Assembly (NCBI GenBank): GCA_907164885.2
Contig: OU015501.1
Coordinates: 22,036,631-22,100,630 of the forward strand
Direction of reading: 5' to 3'
Length of the DNA: 64,000 bases
From: Dolomedes plantarius
Taxonomy: Eukaryota; Arthropoda; Arachnida; Araneae; Dolomedidae
Notes under the pieces: generated by a model
What the model saw: only the letters and a program-made list of their open reading frames with translations
The model's database searches: none
What the model was told of the DNA's origin: nothing
Made by a program: the position numbers and the translations under genes
Part shown: one piece after another, positions 47,867 through 59,839 of the stretch
Numbering within the stretch: position 1 is the stretch's first letter
Layout: each line of letters starts with the position of its first letter

Positions 47867-49018
47867 AAACTGCAGAAGAAATAAGCACCCAAGGAATAGT
47901 TATAAAAAGAAAAAGAGGGCAAGGTGCAAGAAAATAAATGACGAAATATTGTAAATAAGGTAAAATCAGTTCATAATAGCCTTCGAAGTTGAAGAAATAT
48001 ATGGGGCAGAACAGTTGCTATTAAGTAAATTTTCAGCTGGTCTGAAATTCACTTTTAGCTATAAAATAGTCTTGCAGTAAGAATTTAAAAAAATAGTTTT
48101 TAGTATTATTAAAATATATATTGTGGCAATATTTGTCACAGGAGAAGAGTTATAACATGAAATCCTGCAGTTCTATTCATTTCAGTTTCAGCTCTATTAA
48201 TTATAACGAATTAAATTAATTTAAAATTTTATTATGTTCTGATATCGTCTTTAGTAACACATATATAGTAACGTAGTTTTTTATATACAAATTACGCATT
48301 TCTAAACGAATATCAGTAACCCTTAATATCATGAGCATAACATAATATGAAAATAATGCTTTATTTTATTATCAAATGAAAATTGCTATGGCTCACAAAT
48401 GTAAAAAGAGATTTTTCTATTTTTAAAATTAAGTTTAAAATAATTACTGTGATCAATCTACTTTTAAAACTTTATTATGAGCTATTTTGGGGATGTATCA
48501 ATTTTCACACGAAGTAAAAATTCTTTGCAGAATTTTGAGCTAAATTATGTTTGACAGTAGATAAGTGATGCCATATGTTGACCCATCAGTTTATTTATTT
48601 TGGTCGTATAAATCTTTTATTCAATTTATAATTTCGTTCAAAACGCTGTAGTAACCACTACAGTGTGCATACTTGAACATGCTCTTTGTTATTGGCAGTA
48701 TGTACATTTGGGACGCAACTTATTCTATCACGAAAATAGACAAGCTTCATAAGTGCTCATGAAAATAACATGTAAAATTCATTTTTAAATTGTACTAATT
48801 TTTACAAAAAAAAAAAAATTCAGTAGCATCTGAATTCGGTCATCTATATATTTAAGTTGCTAAGCCGACTTTTTGGGCAGTCCGTGAGAGAAAACTACTA
48901 CATCAATTTACTTCATTTTGGTCTTAAATGAAAGATTGTAATTGGTAGATTTGTCAAATTTGGTTTTAGTAACCGCAATTTCTATCAATGAGCTATAATT
49001 TACAACAAAAATTTGATT
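47867..49018. other. AT-rich stretch, no gene
   Basis: No feature recognised. Confidence 0.45.
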
Positions 49019-49200
49019 TCTGCGCATGCTCAGTGGTATGTTTCAATCTGGCTTTAGAAACTCACTGTTTCTGCGCGTGCTCAGTGACATGTTTTAATGC
49101 CGAGGAGTCTCTCTAGATCTCTCTATGCCATTTTTATTTATGATAATTATTTTATGATAATTATGTTTTATGATAATTATGCGCAGGCTCAGTGACATTT
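49019..49200 (+). repeat. degenerate repeats of TGCGCATGCTCAGTG
   Basis: CTGCGCATGCTCAGTGGTAT (49020), CTGCGCGTGCTCAGTGACAT (about 49073) and ATGCGCAGGCTCAGTGACAT (about 49178) recur, each followed by TTT(C/T)AA..TGGCTTTAGA(A/T)ACTCACT-type sequence. A TTTATGATAATTAT triplication (49136-49180) separates the second and third. This is probably an old repetitive element; no ends identified. Confidence 0.65.
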
Positions 49201-50387
49201 TCAAATTTGGCTTTAGATACTCACTAAGCACGATGCCGATTAAACATTAATTTGTTTCTGAGCATTATTATGATTTTCAACATTTGGCAATGGTGTGTTG
49301 AGTATAATTTGTGTATTAGTACATTTATTTACTATCTAGCCGTCATGTTTTGACGGGTACCAACTAGTAATTAATTAATAGTATACCTATTTTTACTGTT
49401 AAATTCCAGACTAGTTTAATTCTATAATTTTATAATTTTATAATTCTGTCCATATGATGTTCTTCTTGCATGTCTTTCTCATTCAAAGTGGTCCAGGCCG
49501 AGTATCTTGGAAAATATTATCTCTCTCTCTCTCTCTCTCTTTTATACGTTTCACTTCGGGAAGAACTTTTTGATCATAAGTCAGTAAAATTTCAAGCTCG
49601 AGTCTTTCCCTTTATTCATTTCTATTTTATATTATCTCAATTAAAAATTCTCTTTTCAATTGAGTTCTATCCTTCCTTCACTTCACTTATGAAGATTTCA
49701 TAAGTAAATTCCTAAACTCTACAGAGATTTGCTATATCATTTCCCCTTCTCTGTGACACATTCCTCCATACCGACTTACGTTTCTTAATAGTCCAAATCT
49801 ACTCGTCGTGCTACCGTCTTTTGTGTTTATACTCTATCAAGAAACTGACGCTTCCTAATGGATTCGGTCAACTAGATGACTTTAATGTTACTTTGGTTAG
49901 TTGTGGAGGGTGGGGGATTTAATTTTACTCTCTGATTGGGCTGACACAAAGGACAAAAACTGGGTTGCTAGAGTCAGCGCATATCACAGAATTTCCATGA
50001 TACATTTTATTACTTTTACCGGAAAATTAAGAAAGATATTTTTGCTATCAAAACAATTGATAGGACCAAAGCCACAAAATCCATGATGTTTTCTAATTTA
50101 AATTGGTTGAATGTGAAAAAATTATTGTAAATATCATGCCATATTCATTTACAAGTTGGAGAACAATTTATTTCCAGGAGGCTTAAATAATTTAGTAAAA
50201 AAAATTCTGAAGGTCATGACTGTAACACAAGACAAAAGTATTGGTTTCATATCAGTAGAGTATAAGGAAAAATTATTTTTGAGTTTGGTTCAACAGAGTT
50301 TAATATCAAAAAAATTAATAAGAACAATTTATTAACAAATATTTTATTTTCAAATTAAATATTACAAAAGAAAATTACAAATATTTA
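49201..50387. other. AT-rich stretch, no gene
   Basis: A (TC)n microsatellite lies at 49519-49540. Frames at 49470-49703 and 49901-50086 show no domain. Confidence 0.4.
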
Positions 50388-50519
50388 CATATCGATGTTT
50401 AAAACCACAAAACATCGATGTTTAAAAAAATTGGCTTCAATAAATCGATGTTTAGAACATCAATGTTATTATCAAAACATCGATGTTTTGAAAACATCGA
50501 CATTGATGTCGCATCCCTA
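50388..50519. mobile_element. hAT terminus with ACATCGATGT palindromes
   Basis: AACATCGATGTTT-type palindromes occur four to five times (about 50391, 50412, 50445, 50476, 50494). The block ends ...GTCGCATCCCTA, whose complement TAGGGATGCGAC is a hAT-style terminus (TAGGGATGC). Clusters of subterminal CATCGATG repeats are common beside that terminus. The other end of the element was not found, so this is a fragment. Confidence 0.6.
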
Positions 50520-50546
50520 CTTTGAAAGTGCAATTTGTCACTGTTA

Positions 50547-50732
50547 GGGCCTGTTCACATAGGAGTCCGTTGCGTTGCGTTAAGGAAAAGATGGCGTTGA
50601 GACGAAAATAAACCAATCATAGGCGTTAAAAATTTCATTGCTAATCGTTTGGAGGCATATGATTGGTTTATTTTCGTCTCAACGTCATCTTTTCCTTATC
50701 GCAACGCAACGGACTCCTATGTGAACAGGCCC
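50547..50732. mobile_element. PIF/Harbinger-like palindromic MITE
   Basis: Inverted arms of about 75 bp start GGGCCTGTTCACATAGGAGT and meet near the centre (ATAGGCGTTAAAAATTTC...). The arms are almost perfect. The flanks are TTA (50544-50546) and TAA (50733-50735), fitting a TWA target with one change. It shares terminus wording with the MITE at 59699. At 186 bp it has no coding capacity. Confidence 0.85.
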
Positions 50733-50735
50733 TAA

Positions 50736-51002
50736 GTGAAATTACTGTTTCGTCATCCGTAACTGTGAGCGAATTTTAAACTTAATGGAGTCTCTACGTC
50801 CTCGGTAGTTCCTATGAAGTTTGAACATCGAGTTTTGGATTCCTAATCTACGAAAATTGCTATCATTCAAGTAACAAAATTAAGTTTATGCTTTAAAATT
50901 AGAATACTTGAAGGTCAAATTGCTTCTCTATCTGTTATGTTAGTCAGAATTTTATTTCCTTTATTTATAAAATCTAATTTTTCATATATATATATGTGTG
51001 TA
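50736..51002. other. spacer, no gene
   Basis: AT-rich; a short (TA)n(TG)n run at about 50983-51001 abuts the SINE 3' end. Confidence 0.5.
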
Positions 51003-51375
51003 AAAGGGGGGGGGAGGTGTTGTTTTTGTGACTGAGGCTCCTTAACCGACAGTATATTTTAAGTTCAAGTCCATAACAGCTGGGCGAAATGGTGCAGCTC
51101 CCTTTTTTAATAGTACCACAAGGGTCGGAGTCTGAAATTGGCTGAAGGACCGGTCCCGTAATTTTGAACCGAGTCAAGTGACGAGACCGGAACATTTGAC
51201 CCCGCACCTCCAGAGGTAAATTTGAGGATTTGGAGGATATTGCAGCCACGACAGATTTTTCGTGCACCAGCCGCCGTTAGTGTACACGGCAGTGGATTTG
51301 TCAGCAACCGGCATCGAAACAGAGACGTTCAGATCACTGGATTTCCACCTTTGCCAACCGGGCCACTGCGCCTTA
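51003..51375 (-). repeat. tRNA-derived SINE, family 2
   Basis: On the minus strand it starts AAGGCGCAGTGGCCCGGTTG. It has an A box TGGCCCGGTTGGC (51353-51365) and a B box GTTTCGATGCC (51310-51320) at tRNA spacing. A GC-rich body of about 300 bp follows and the element ends in a C-run (plus-strand G-run 51006-51014) next to TTTTAC(AC)n. It lies between microsatellites on both sides. Frames of 65-100 codons on both strands follow from its GC content and are not genes. Confidence 0.75.
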
Positions 51376-51380
51376 CATAC

Positions 51381-51411
<31 letters not shown>
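51376..51411 (+). repeat. microsatellite (ACAT)n(AT)n
   Basis: Five ACAT units followed by about 20 bp of AT, between the SINE and the Helitron 3' end. Confidence 0.95.
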
Positions 51412-51412
<1 letters not shown>

Positions 51413-52064
51413 TAGCTGAAACCCGTACTTCGCTACGGAGTACATTCAAATTAAATACAACGGTCAATGTATGCAATTAATGCAAAGAAAAATAAATATA
51501 TATATTTATAATAAATAAGACGATCAATGTATACAATTGATGTAAAATATATATATATATATTTATATTTATAAAAAAATCGTAAGGGATATTTATTTTT
51601 TTTGCATAATATCCAATCGTCTGCTGCATTAGAAAGAAAAAAATTTTTTTTTGTCTATTTTGTTGTTATGCACGTGACGATAAATTTATTTAAAGTACCA
51701 GAAAAAGAAATCACGTGATCAACATTTAATAAATCAAATTCTAAAAATTAATTTTTTTAAATTCACCAAACATCAGAAAATCGAGGTAAAGATTCGAAAA
51801 AGATTTCATTTTAAAAAAATTTTTATGATCTTTCTCGTGATATAAATTTTATAACCCTCAAATTATTATTTTAAACGCAAACTCGAAAAAAGTTACAAAG
51901 ACGGCTTAAAAATTTAATTTAAAAAAATCTAAGAAGAATTTTTCAAAAATCTTTCTTAGTGCACCCCTACACCATAAAAAGAATCGCCATGTAAAATTTC
52001 AGCCCTTTAGGTCCAGCGGTTTGGTCTGTGCGTTGTATGTCAGTGAGTCAGTCAGTTACGGAAC

Positions 52065-52150
<86 letters not shown>
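51412..52150 (-). mobile_element. short non-autonomous Helitron with intact 3' hairpin
   Basis: On the minus strand it ends CAGCTAA before a T (CTAA at 51412-51415). The hairpin CCGTA-GCGAAG-TACGG (51423-51438) lies 7 bp upstream, the classic Helitron 3' structure. The 5' part (AACAGTTCCGTAACTGACTG, CCAAACCGCTGGACC, TTGCAT-type blocks) matches the array Helitrons. The segment ATCAATGTATGCAATTAATG is partly duplicated as ATCAATGTATACAATTGATG near the 3' end. The 5' end is hidden in a (TA)n tract (52070-52148). No Rep/helicase. Confidence 0.85.
52070..52148 (+). repeat. (TA)n microsatellite
   Basis: About 79 bp of uninterrupted alternating TA at the Helitron 5' end, probably grown from its TCTATATATA terminus. 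Confidence 0.97.
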
Positions 52151-52151
<1 letters not shown>

Positions 52152-52449
52152 CTTTTGAAAGAAATTGCACTTTTATTCATTAAAAAAAATTAAATGAGTG
52201 TATTTTTTTAAGTATAATTACTTGCACAGTTAGGCACAAATCAGTCTTTTCTTTTTAAGAACAAAAATATGTAAAAATTGAAACGGAAAACAAAGGCCTG
52301 AAGGCAAATCAAATTTAGACTGCTTGAGAACAACAGTTTAATGATAATATTTCTTTATCAACAGTGCCGACACTACGATTAACCGAACAACTGTATCTGA
52401 AAGTTGTGATCCTCAATAACAGAAGAATAAATCTCTCAAGTGTGTAGGG
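52151..52449. other. AT-rich spacer
   Basis: Nothing recognised. Confidence 0.45.
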
Positions 52450-53010
52450 GTATGAGAATCAAAGAATAACCAGTAAGTGAACCGACGCTGCTCCCTGTGA
52501 GCAAACATCAATGTCTTGCCCAAGTAGGGCCAGCTTGAGACGCTAACCACCGTGCAATGTGGGCATCTGATTGAAAATTGGTGCCCAGAGTCAATGGCAA
52601 TTAAACATATCCCCACTTTGCGTGAAATAAATAATCTCCATGTTTGGGGAATATTTCATCTTCTAATTAGCAGAACTCCTGACAGGGGGAAATGGCATTT
52701 CTGCTATGGTGCGCGCCCTCTGATCTTATCGTTCCTTCATTGTACATTCAAGGCAGGCTCGCGCCGAAAGCAAACAAAAATCTCCCATCAGCCCAAACTG
52801 GCCATTTACATGCAGTTCACCAATTTATTGTCTCTCCTGTCTGTTATATGTCAGCCTAGAAGTGACAGCGGTCTTCAAGGGGCTGCAATTGCTGGTGCAT
52901 GGACGCACATAGCCGGGAATCACACCTCACTCGATGCGTCTTCACTCACTCGAGGCCTTCCGTCGACTCGGAAGGAGTGACTTGCGTGCGTGCATTTCCC
53001 GAAGACGTGC
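52450..53010. promoter_or_regulatory. GC-richer candidate conserved non-coding / regulatory region
   Basis: The composition shifts sharply to balanced GC. Homeodomain-type cores sit close together: CAATTAAA (about 52598), CTAATTAG (52663-52670) and ATTGAAAATTGG (about 52570) inside an inverted GGGCA...TGCCC (52561-52586). The CpG-rich tail includes GTGCGCGCCC and GCTCGCGCC. A 142-codon frame (52552-52980) is open on plus, but it overlaps an opposite frame and shows no domain or start context. No transposon termini were found. An enhancer is an inference from composition and motif density; an unrecognised exon remains possible. Confidence 0.35.
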
Positions 53011-53234
53011 ACTGCTCGCCAAGAAAACACATTTCAAGCAGATGCTTAACAAATAATAAATACAACGGCACTGATTTTTATCGGCATTTCGGATCAGGAG
53101 AAATAAAAAAATTTCTGTTGGCCTGGCTCTAACATTTACTGTTCCATGTTAAATTTCCCCCCTTTAGTTCGAGAATGGGTTGATTGATGGATTGATTGAT
53201 GGGTTGATTTTACATCTCTGCATCAAGACTATCA
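53011..53234. other. spacer with GATT/GATG repeat
   Basis: TTGATTGATGGATTGATTGATGG-type tetranucleotide sequence occupies about 53178-53209. No gene. Confidence 0.6.
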
Positions 53235-53828
53235 TTAACACTAGAAAGATGGGAATGTTTTTCTTACTAAAAAGACTGAGCGCCGTCATTTTGACTGTTA
53301 AAAATAAAATCCAGAATTTAAAATATTTAATGCTGTTTTACAAAAAAAAAAATGGTTAAATACTTTAAATTTTGAACTGTCATACCAATATATAATAAAT
53401 TTGTATATACTTAGATACATTTTTATGCAGGTTTGCCGAGCTGACAACTTGGTATGGTTTAACCGTAAAAATATATGCATGGTTTGTGCATTCCTTATTT
53501 TTCAACACCAATATTCCCGAAGAGCCAATATTTCTGTTATTTGCAAAAGGGGGAAGAGACGAGATGTAACTAACATTTTTCCGGTATTATTCCGTTAGAT
53601 TTCTGCCTGTTTTCTATATTGCCGTCAAATTGACGGCTTTCAATCTTAGTAGGTATACAACACATTTTCTTCCCCTCTTTACTATTGAATATAATTTTGT
53701 AAATCTGTGTGCATATTTCGCGTAAAATTAGAAAAAGTCATAAAATTTCAGAAGCATAAATGCAGACATAGTGCTCAATAGTATGTCCGAAACCCTCAAA
53801 ATGACGGCACCCGTCTTTCTAGTGTTAA
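53235..53828. mobile_element. piggyBac-like element, non-autonomous
   Basis: TTAA occurs at 53235-53238 and 53825-53828. The left end CACTAGAAAGATGGGAATG and inverted right end CACTAGAAAGACGGGTGCC are close to the piggyBac terminus (C-CTAGAAAGATA). GACGGC/ATTTTGACGG-type subterminal motifs occur at both sides (about 53284, 53628 and 53797). At 594 bp it is too short for a transposase. A plus-strand frame at 53401-53598 ends CKRGKRRDVTN, faintly like the Cys-rich C-terminal finger of piggyBac transposases, but the Cys spacing is incomplete. Confidence 0.88.
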
Positions 53829-55944
53829 AAATAATATGCAACTAGAAGCAAATTTTAGTTGATTATTAAAGAAGCTTTTTGATAAATTAATCCTGCTTAC
53901 CACGAATGTCACTAGTACTAGGATCTGATAAAATTTCTCATGAAAGTTACATATCGTTGTCCTAATTACAAACCACTTAATTTCCCACTTTTGACAGGAT
54001 GAACCAAAAACTGATTTATTCGACAGTGAAAAGATAAATTATTATCGTTTATTCCTATAAATAAATGTTAAATTGTTCTGAGATTCATATATAGGCCACA
54101 TTGTTATGTAATTAAGTGGAGTAAATAATTAAAGGAGTTACAAGGTTATCAATTATTAAGGGCGCACAGAACATCTCAACAGCCAAAATGGAGCAATTTT
54201 AGTGAAATGTTTATGAGCATGTATTTAACTGCAGAATACAGATATATGCAAAATATTTATATACCAGTAAATACATACAATATATTTTATATTTAAAGTT
54301 AAATGGAAGAATTATGTTAAAAATTTAGTTTATTGCAACAATTTAATTATTTTCAAAAACTTTTTAAATGTTTGATACCATGTCAGTTAGGTACACTTTT
54401 CTAAAAATCTATTGAATTTATCTCTTCCAAATTTAGTATGGTAACATAAAATATATTAGTTGACAATAATACGAAGTATTTTTCTTCTAGGTGTAGGGAA
54501 ATTGCAGTAAAAGTTTTGGAGTTGCGTGGTTTGTTAATTAGGCCAACGTTATAATACTGAAATTTGCTTTACTTTTAAAATTGTGGTCTAAATAAAATAC
54601 AGGAATGTTTCCTTTCTTTGAGAATTTATGAGGAGAAATCTAAGTTGATAGAGTATTGAATCATTTCAGTGACGTCTCTGCAACAAAATTACTTTAAGAA
54701 ATAATTTGCAATTAAAACGGGCAAGTTTAATCAACTTGTTAAAGAAGATTTTTAATAAATCATTCTTTCTCGCCACGAATGTCAACATTATTTGAGCCTG
54801 ATAAATTACTCATACGATAGCACTCAAATTTGCTTTACTGTAATATAAATTAAATCTCCTTGTTTGAGAATTTATTTTACGTTTTCCATTAACCAGTTCT
54901 CTCTTTTTAGGAATTTATCTGTGATAAATGATAATGTTTGCAAATTAGCTCAAATATGTCACTACAAAAAATAACATTTAAAATAATTTGGCCCTAGATG
55001 GGGAAATTTTATTCATCTGTTACAGAAAGTTTTTGATAATTAAACCTTGCTTACCGCAAATTTTAAGAGGATTAAGATATGATTAAATTCACTTAAAAAT
55101 ATTACTTATTAGTACTAAAATTTGCTTTAGTTTTAAAATTTTAATCTGAAATTTAAATAAATTCTCCCTCTTTAAGACTTTGATTATGGAGAACGCAGGT
55201 TGATGGAGTGTCAGCGGAGAAAGAGATCTTCAATTTAGGCGCATAGCAGAAATATAAATCTTTCTTAAAGGCAGATGATTTTTTAGAGAAAGAGATCAAA
55301 ATATTTTTTCCCAATGACTACCTGCTTTTAGGGTTGTGGAACCTTGAGTGGAAGTCTTTAGAGACAGACCTAAGCATGTTAACATCACATTTAAAGAAAA
55401 CCATCTTAATTTAAACAAATTTTATCGTTCAACTAAGCGTAAGACTTATGAATATTGGGGTTGCATGGTCTTCTCCACCAACTAACCTTATCGTGTTGCG
55501 TGGGTGTAACTACTTGGTCACAGTTTATCACTAATGTAAATAAATTATTTCACTTTGATATTTAGAAAAAAGGGCATGCTTGAATAAAAGAAAAGTGATA
55601 AATTTCTGCACGTGAAAGATTTTCAAATTCCTTTTGTTTCATTTTATTCTTTATCCTATTTTAAAATATTTATGTTGGTTAATTTGGTGGACTAGTAAAT
55701 TCATTCAGATAAGTATCAGATAATTTTTAAAAATTTGAGCTCGCTTTATCTTAAAGAAGATTTTTAATGTTCAAACAAACATGGATGTTTTAGAATTAAT
55801 ATTAAAAGAACACTGTGAAATATATTTTGCTTCATTAGGCAGTAGGGTGATATGGGCTTATTAATCTTCCAATTAATGATACTGTTGTTTCTGTATCGTA
55901 ACTAGACAGCAATATTTTACAAAATTATATCGACAGGAATAAAT
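53829..55944. repeat. AT-rich stretch with diverged repeats
   Basis: Diverged copies of one sequence can be aligned at about 53858, 54727 and 55016: TTAAAGAAG(C/A)TTTTTGATAA, a CTTACC(A)CGAATGTCA-type block, then GATAAAATT(T/A)CTCA. The related AAATTTGCTTTA(C/G)TTTTAAAATT follows or precedes them (54557, 54830, 55122). The spacing between two is about 289 bp. It is probably the ruin of a tandem or dispersed repeat. No gene recognised. Confidence 0.5.
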
Positions 55945-56230
55945 TTTTGACTGCTTTCAATTTCATTTATATGATGTTGTTGTTTCTAATGCCCCTGGCT
56001 GGAAGTTCCAGACCAGGTCCATATGGGCTTCGGGCTGAAATATGCGGCTCCGGTTTATATAGCACAAGGATCAACGTCGTCTTAGCTTGTTGTCACCTCA
56101 ATTTTGACCGAACACTCCGAGGGGCAATTACTGGGGGGTCATACCCTCCCCCACCCTCTCTGACCTCATAGACAGACTTTCCGGTCTCCGGATTTAACGT
56201 GCACATATCCGTCCTAGACACGGTTAATTT

Positions 56231-56235
<5 letters not shown>
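55945..56235. repeat. GC-rich insertion, unclassified repeat
   Basis: An island of GC-rich sequence (CCCCTGGCTGGAAGTTCC ... ACCCTCTCTGACCTCATAG ... ATCCGTCCTAGACACGG) lies in AT-rich DNA and ends in a CATA/(TA)n tract, as the SINE at 51003 does. No convincing A or B box. The frame 55947-56171 is not recognised. Probably a retroposon, but the family is unknown to me. Confidence 0.4.

Positions 56236-56304
<69 letters not shown>
56236..56304 (+). repeat. microsatellite (CATA)n(TA)n
   Basis: Short CATA units then about 60 bp of alternating TA. Confidence 0.96.
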
Positions 56305-56308
<4 letters not shown>

Positions 56309-56541
56309 AAAGCTATTTGTTAGCCAAGAGATGGTGCTCTGAGCGCTGCAAATGTAAAGACGGCAGATGTAGTAACAACGCGAATCAGAGTGGTCATGTT
56401 CTAACGTTATCCTAATAAAGTGTTATTTTATTATTAAATGAGTCTCCTCTTTTAAAGTCGCACGTTCACGTGACAAGGAAGGTCAGCAGTTTCATATGGA
56501 AGTGGACATTTCAGACCTAACGTTTTTAAAAAGGGAAGACT

Positions 56542-56543
<2 letters not shown>
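56305..56543. other. spacer between microsatellites, less AT-rich
   Basis: No gene or transposon ends identified. Confidence 0.4.
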
Positions 56544-56591
<48 letters not shown>

Positions 56592-56594
56592 ATA

Positions 56595-56657
<63 letters not shown>
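56544..56657 (+). repeat. two (TA)n tracts around a 10-bp core
   Basis: About 45 bp of TA, then TTGTATATGTCTA, then about 58 bp of TA. The whole can fold back on itself. Frames here encode only YI repeats. Confidence 0.96.
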
Positions 56658-59373
<2,716 letters not shown>

Positions 59374-59545
59374 GCGCCCTTTATACGTACGCTCTTGGAG
59401 TGCTTGGAGCGAACGGGATTGCGCGCGGGAAAACTTGTAGTACACTCAAAAGCAGCTTTCCCTACGTCTCTGACACCTTCACACGCGCACTCAATCGCCC
59501 GGGATCGTGGTTTCACGTGGGAGAGAGCGTACGTGTAAAGGGCGC
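59374..59545. mobile_element. CpG-rich MITE with GCGCCCTTTA termini
   Basis: The left GCGCCCTTTATACGTACGCT is inverted at the right as AGCGTACGTGTAAAGGGCGC, with one difference in 20. The 172-bp unit is strikingly GC- and CpG-rich (GCGCGCGGG, CACGCGCAC) in an AT-rich setting. Target duplications are not obvious (ttgttattc / tattgagta), so the superfamily is open. Confidence 0.7.
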
Positions 59546-59695
59546 TATTGAGTAATTTTTAGTTCTGTAATAAAGTGAAGTATTTTGATCTTTCCAATTC
59601 CAATGTTTTTTTTTTCAGCTCCTAGATTCACTTTCAAACAGTTGATATGAACCTAAAAGCTTATAGCACACTGAAGTAGCTGTTCAGAAACACAC
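59546..59695. other. AT-rich spacer
   Basis: No feature. Confidence 0.5.
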
Positions 59696-59698
59696 TAA

Positions 59699-59836
59699 GG
59701 ACCTGTTCACATAGAATCCGTCAGCGTCAGCGTAAAATTTTTTAACCAATCATATACCAATCATTGACCCATTTAACTAATCAGCTCCATCGGAATCTTT
59801 AACGCTGATGCTGACGGATTCTATGTGAACAGGTGC
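59699..59836. mobile_element. PIF/Harbinger-like MITE, second member
   Basis: The termini GGACCTGTTCACATAGAATC and inverted GCACCTGTTCACATAGAATC continue as CGTCAGCGTCAGCGT / CGTCAGCATCAGCGT. TAA occurs on both sides (59696-59698, 59837-59839), the TWA target duplication. At 138 bp it is non-coding. It shares CCTGTTCACATAG with the MITE at 50547 but differs in the hexamer repeats just inside. Confidence 0.88.
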
Positions 59837-59839
59837 TAA

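Noticed and set aside
47529..47888. 119-codon minus-strand frame as a protein gene
   Set aside because: Most of it is the family-1 SINE and its flanks.
50388..50519. CRISPR-like repeats
   Set aside because: Short palindromes have irregular spacing and end in a hAT terminus. The setting is eukaryotic and no cas genes are present.
53401..53598. piggyBac transposase C-terminal zinc finger
   Set aside because: CKRGKRRDVTN is suggestive, but the required Cys/His spacing is incomplete, so no coding call was made.
55945..56235. tRNA-derived SINE
   Set aside because: On the minus strand GTTAAATCCGG vaguely recalls a B box, but no A box lies at the right distance. Left as an unclassified repeat.
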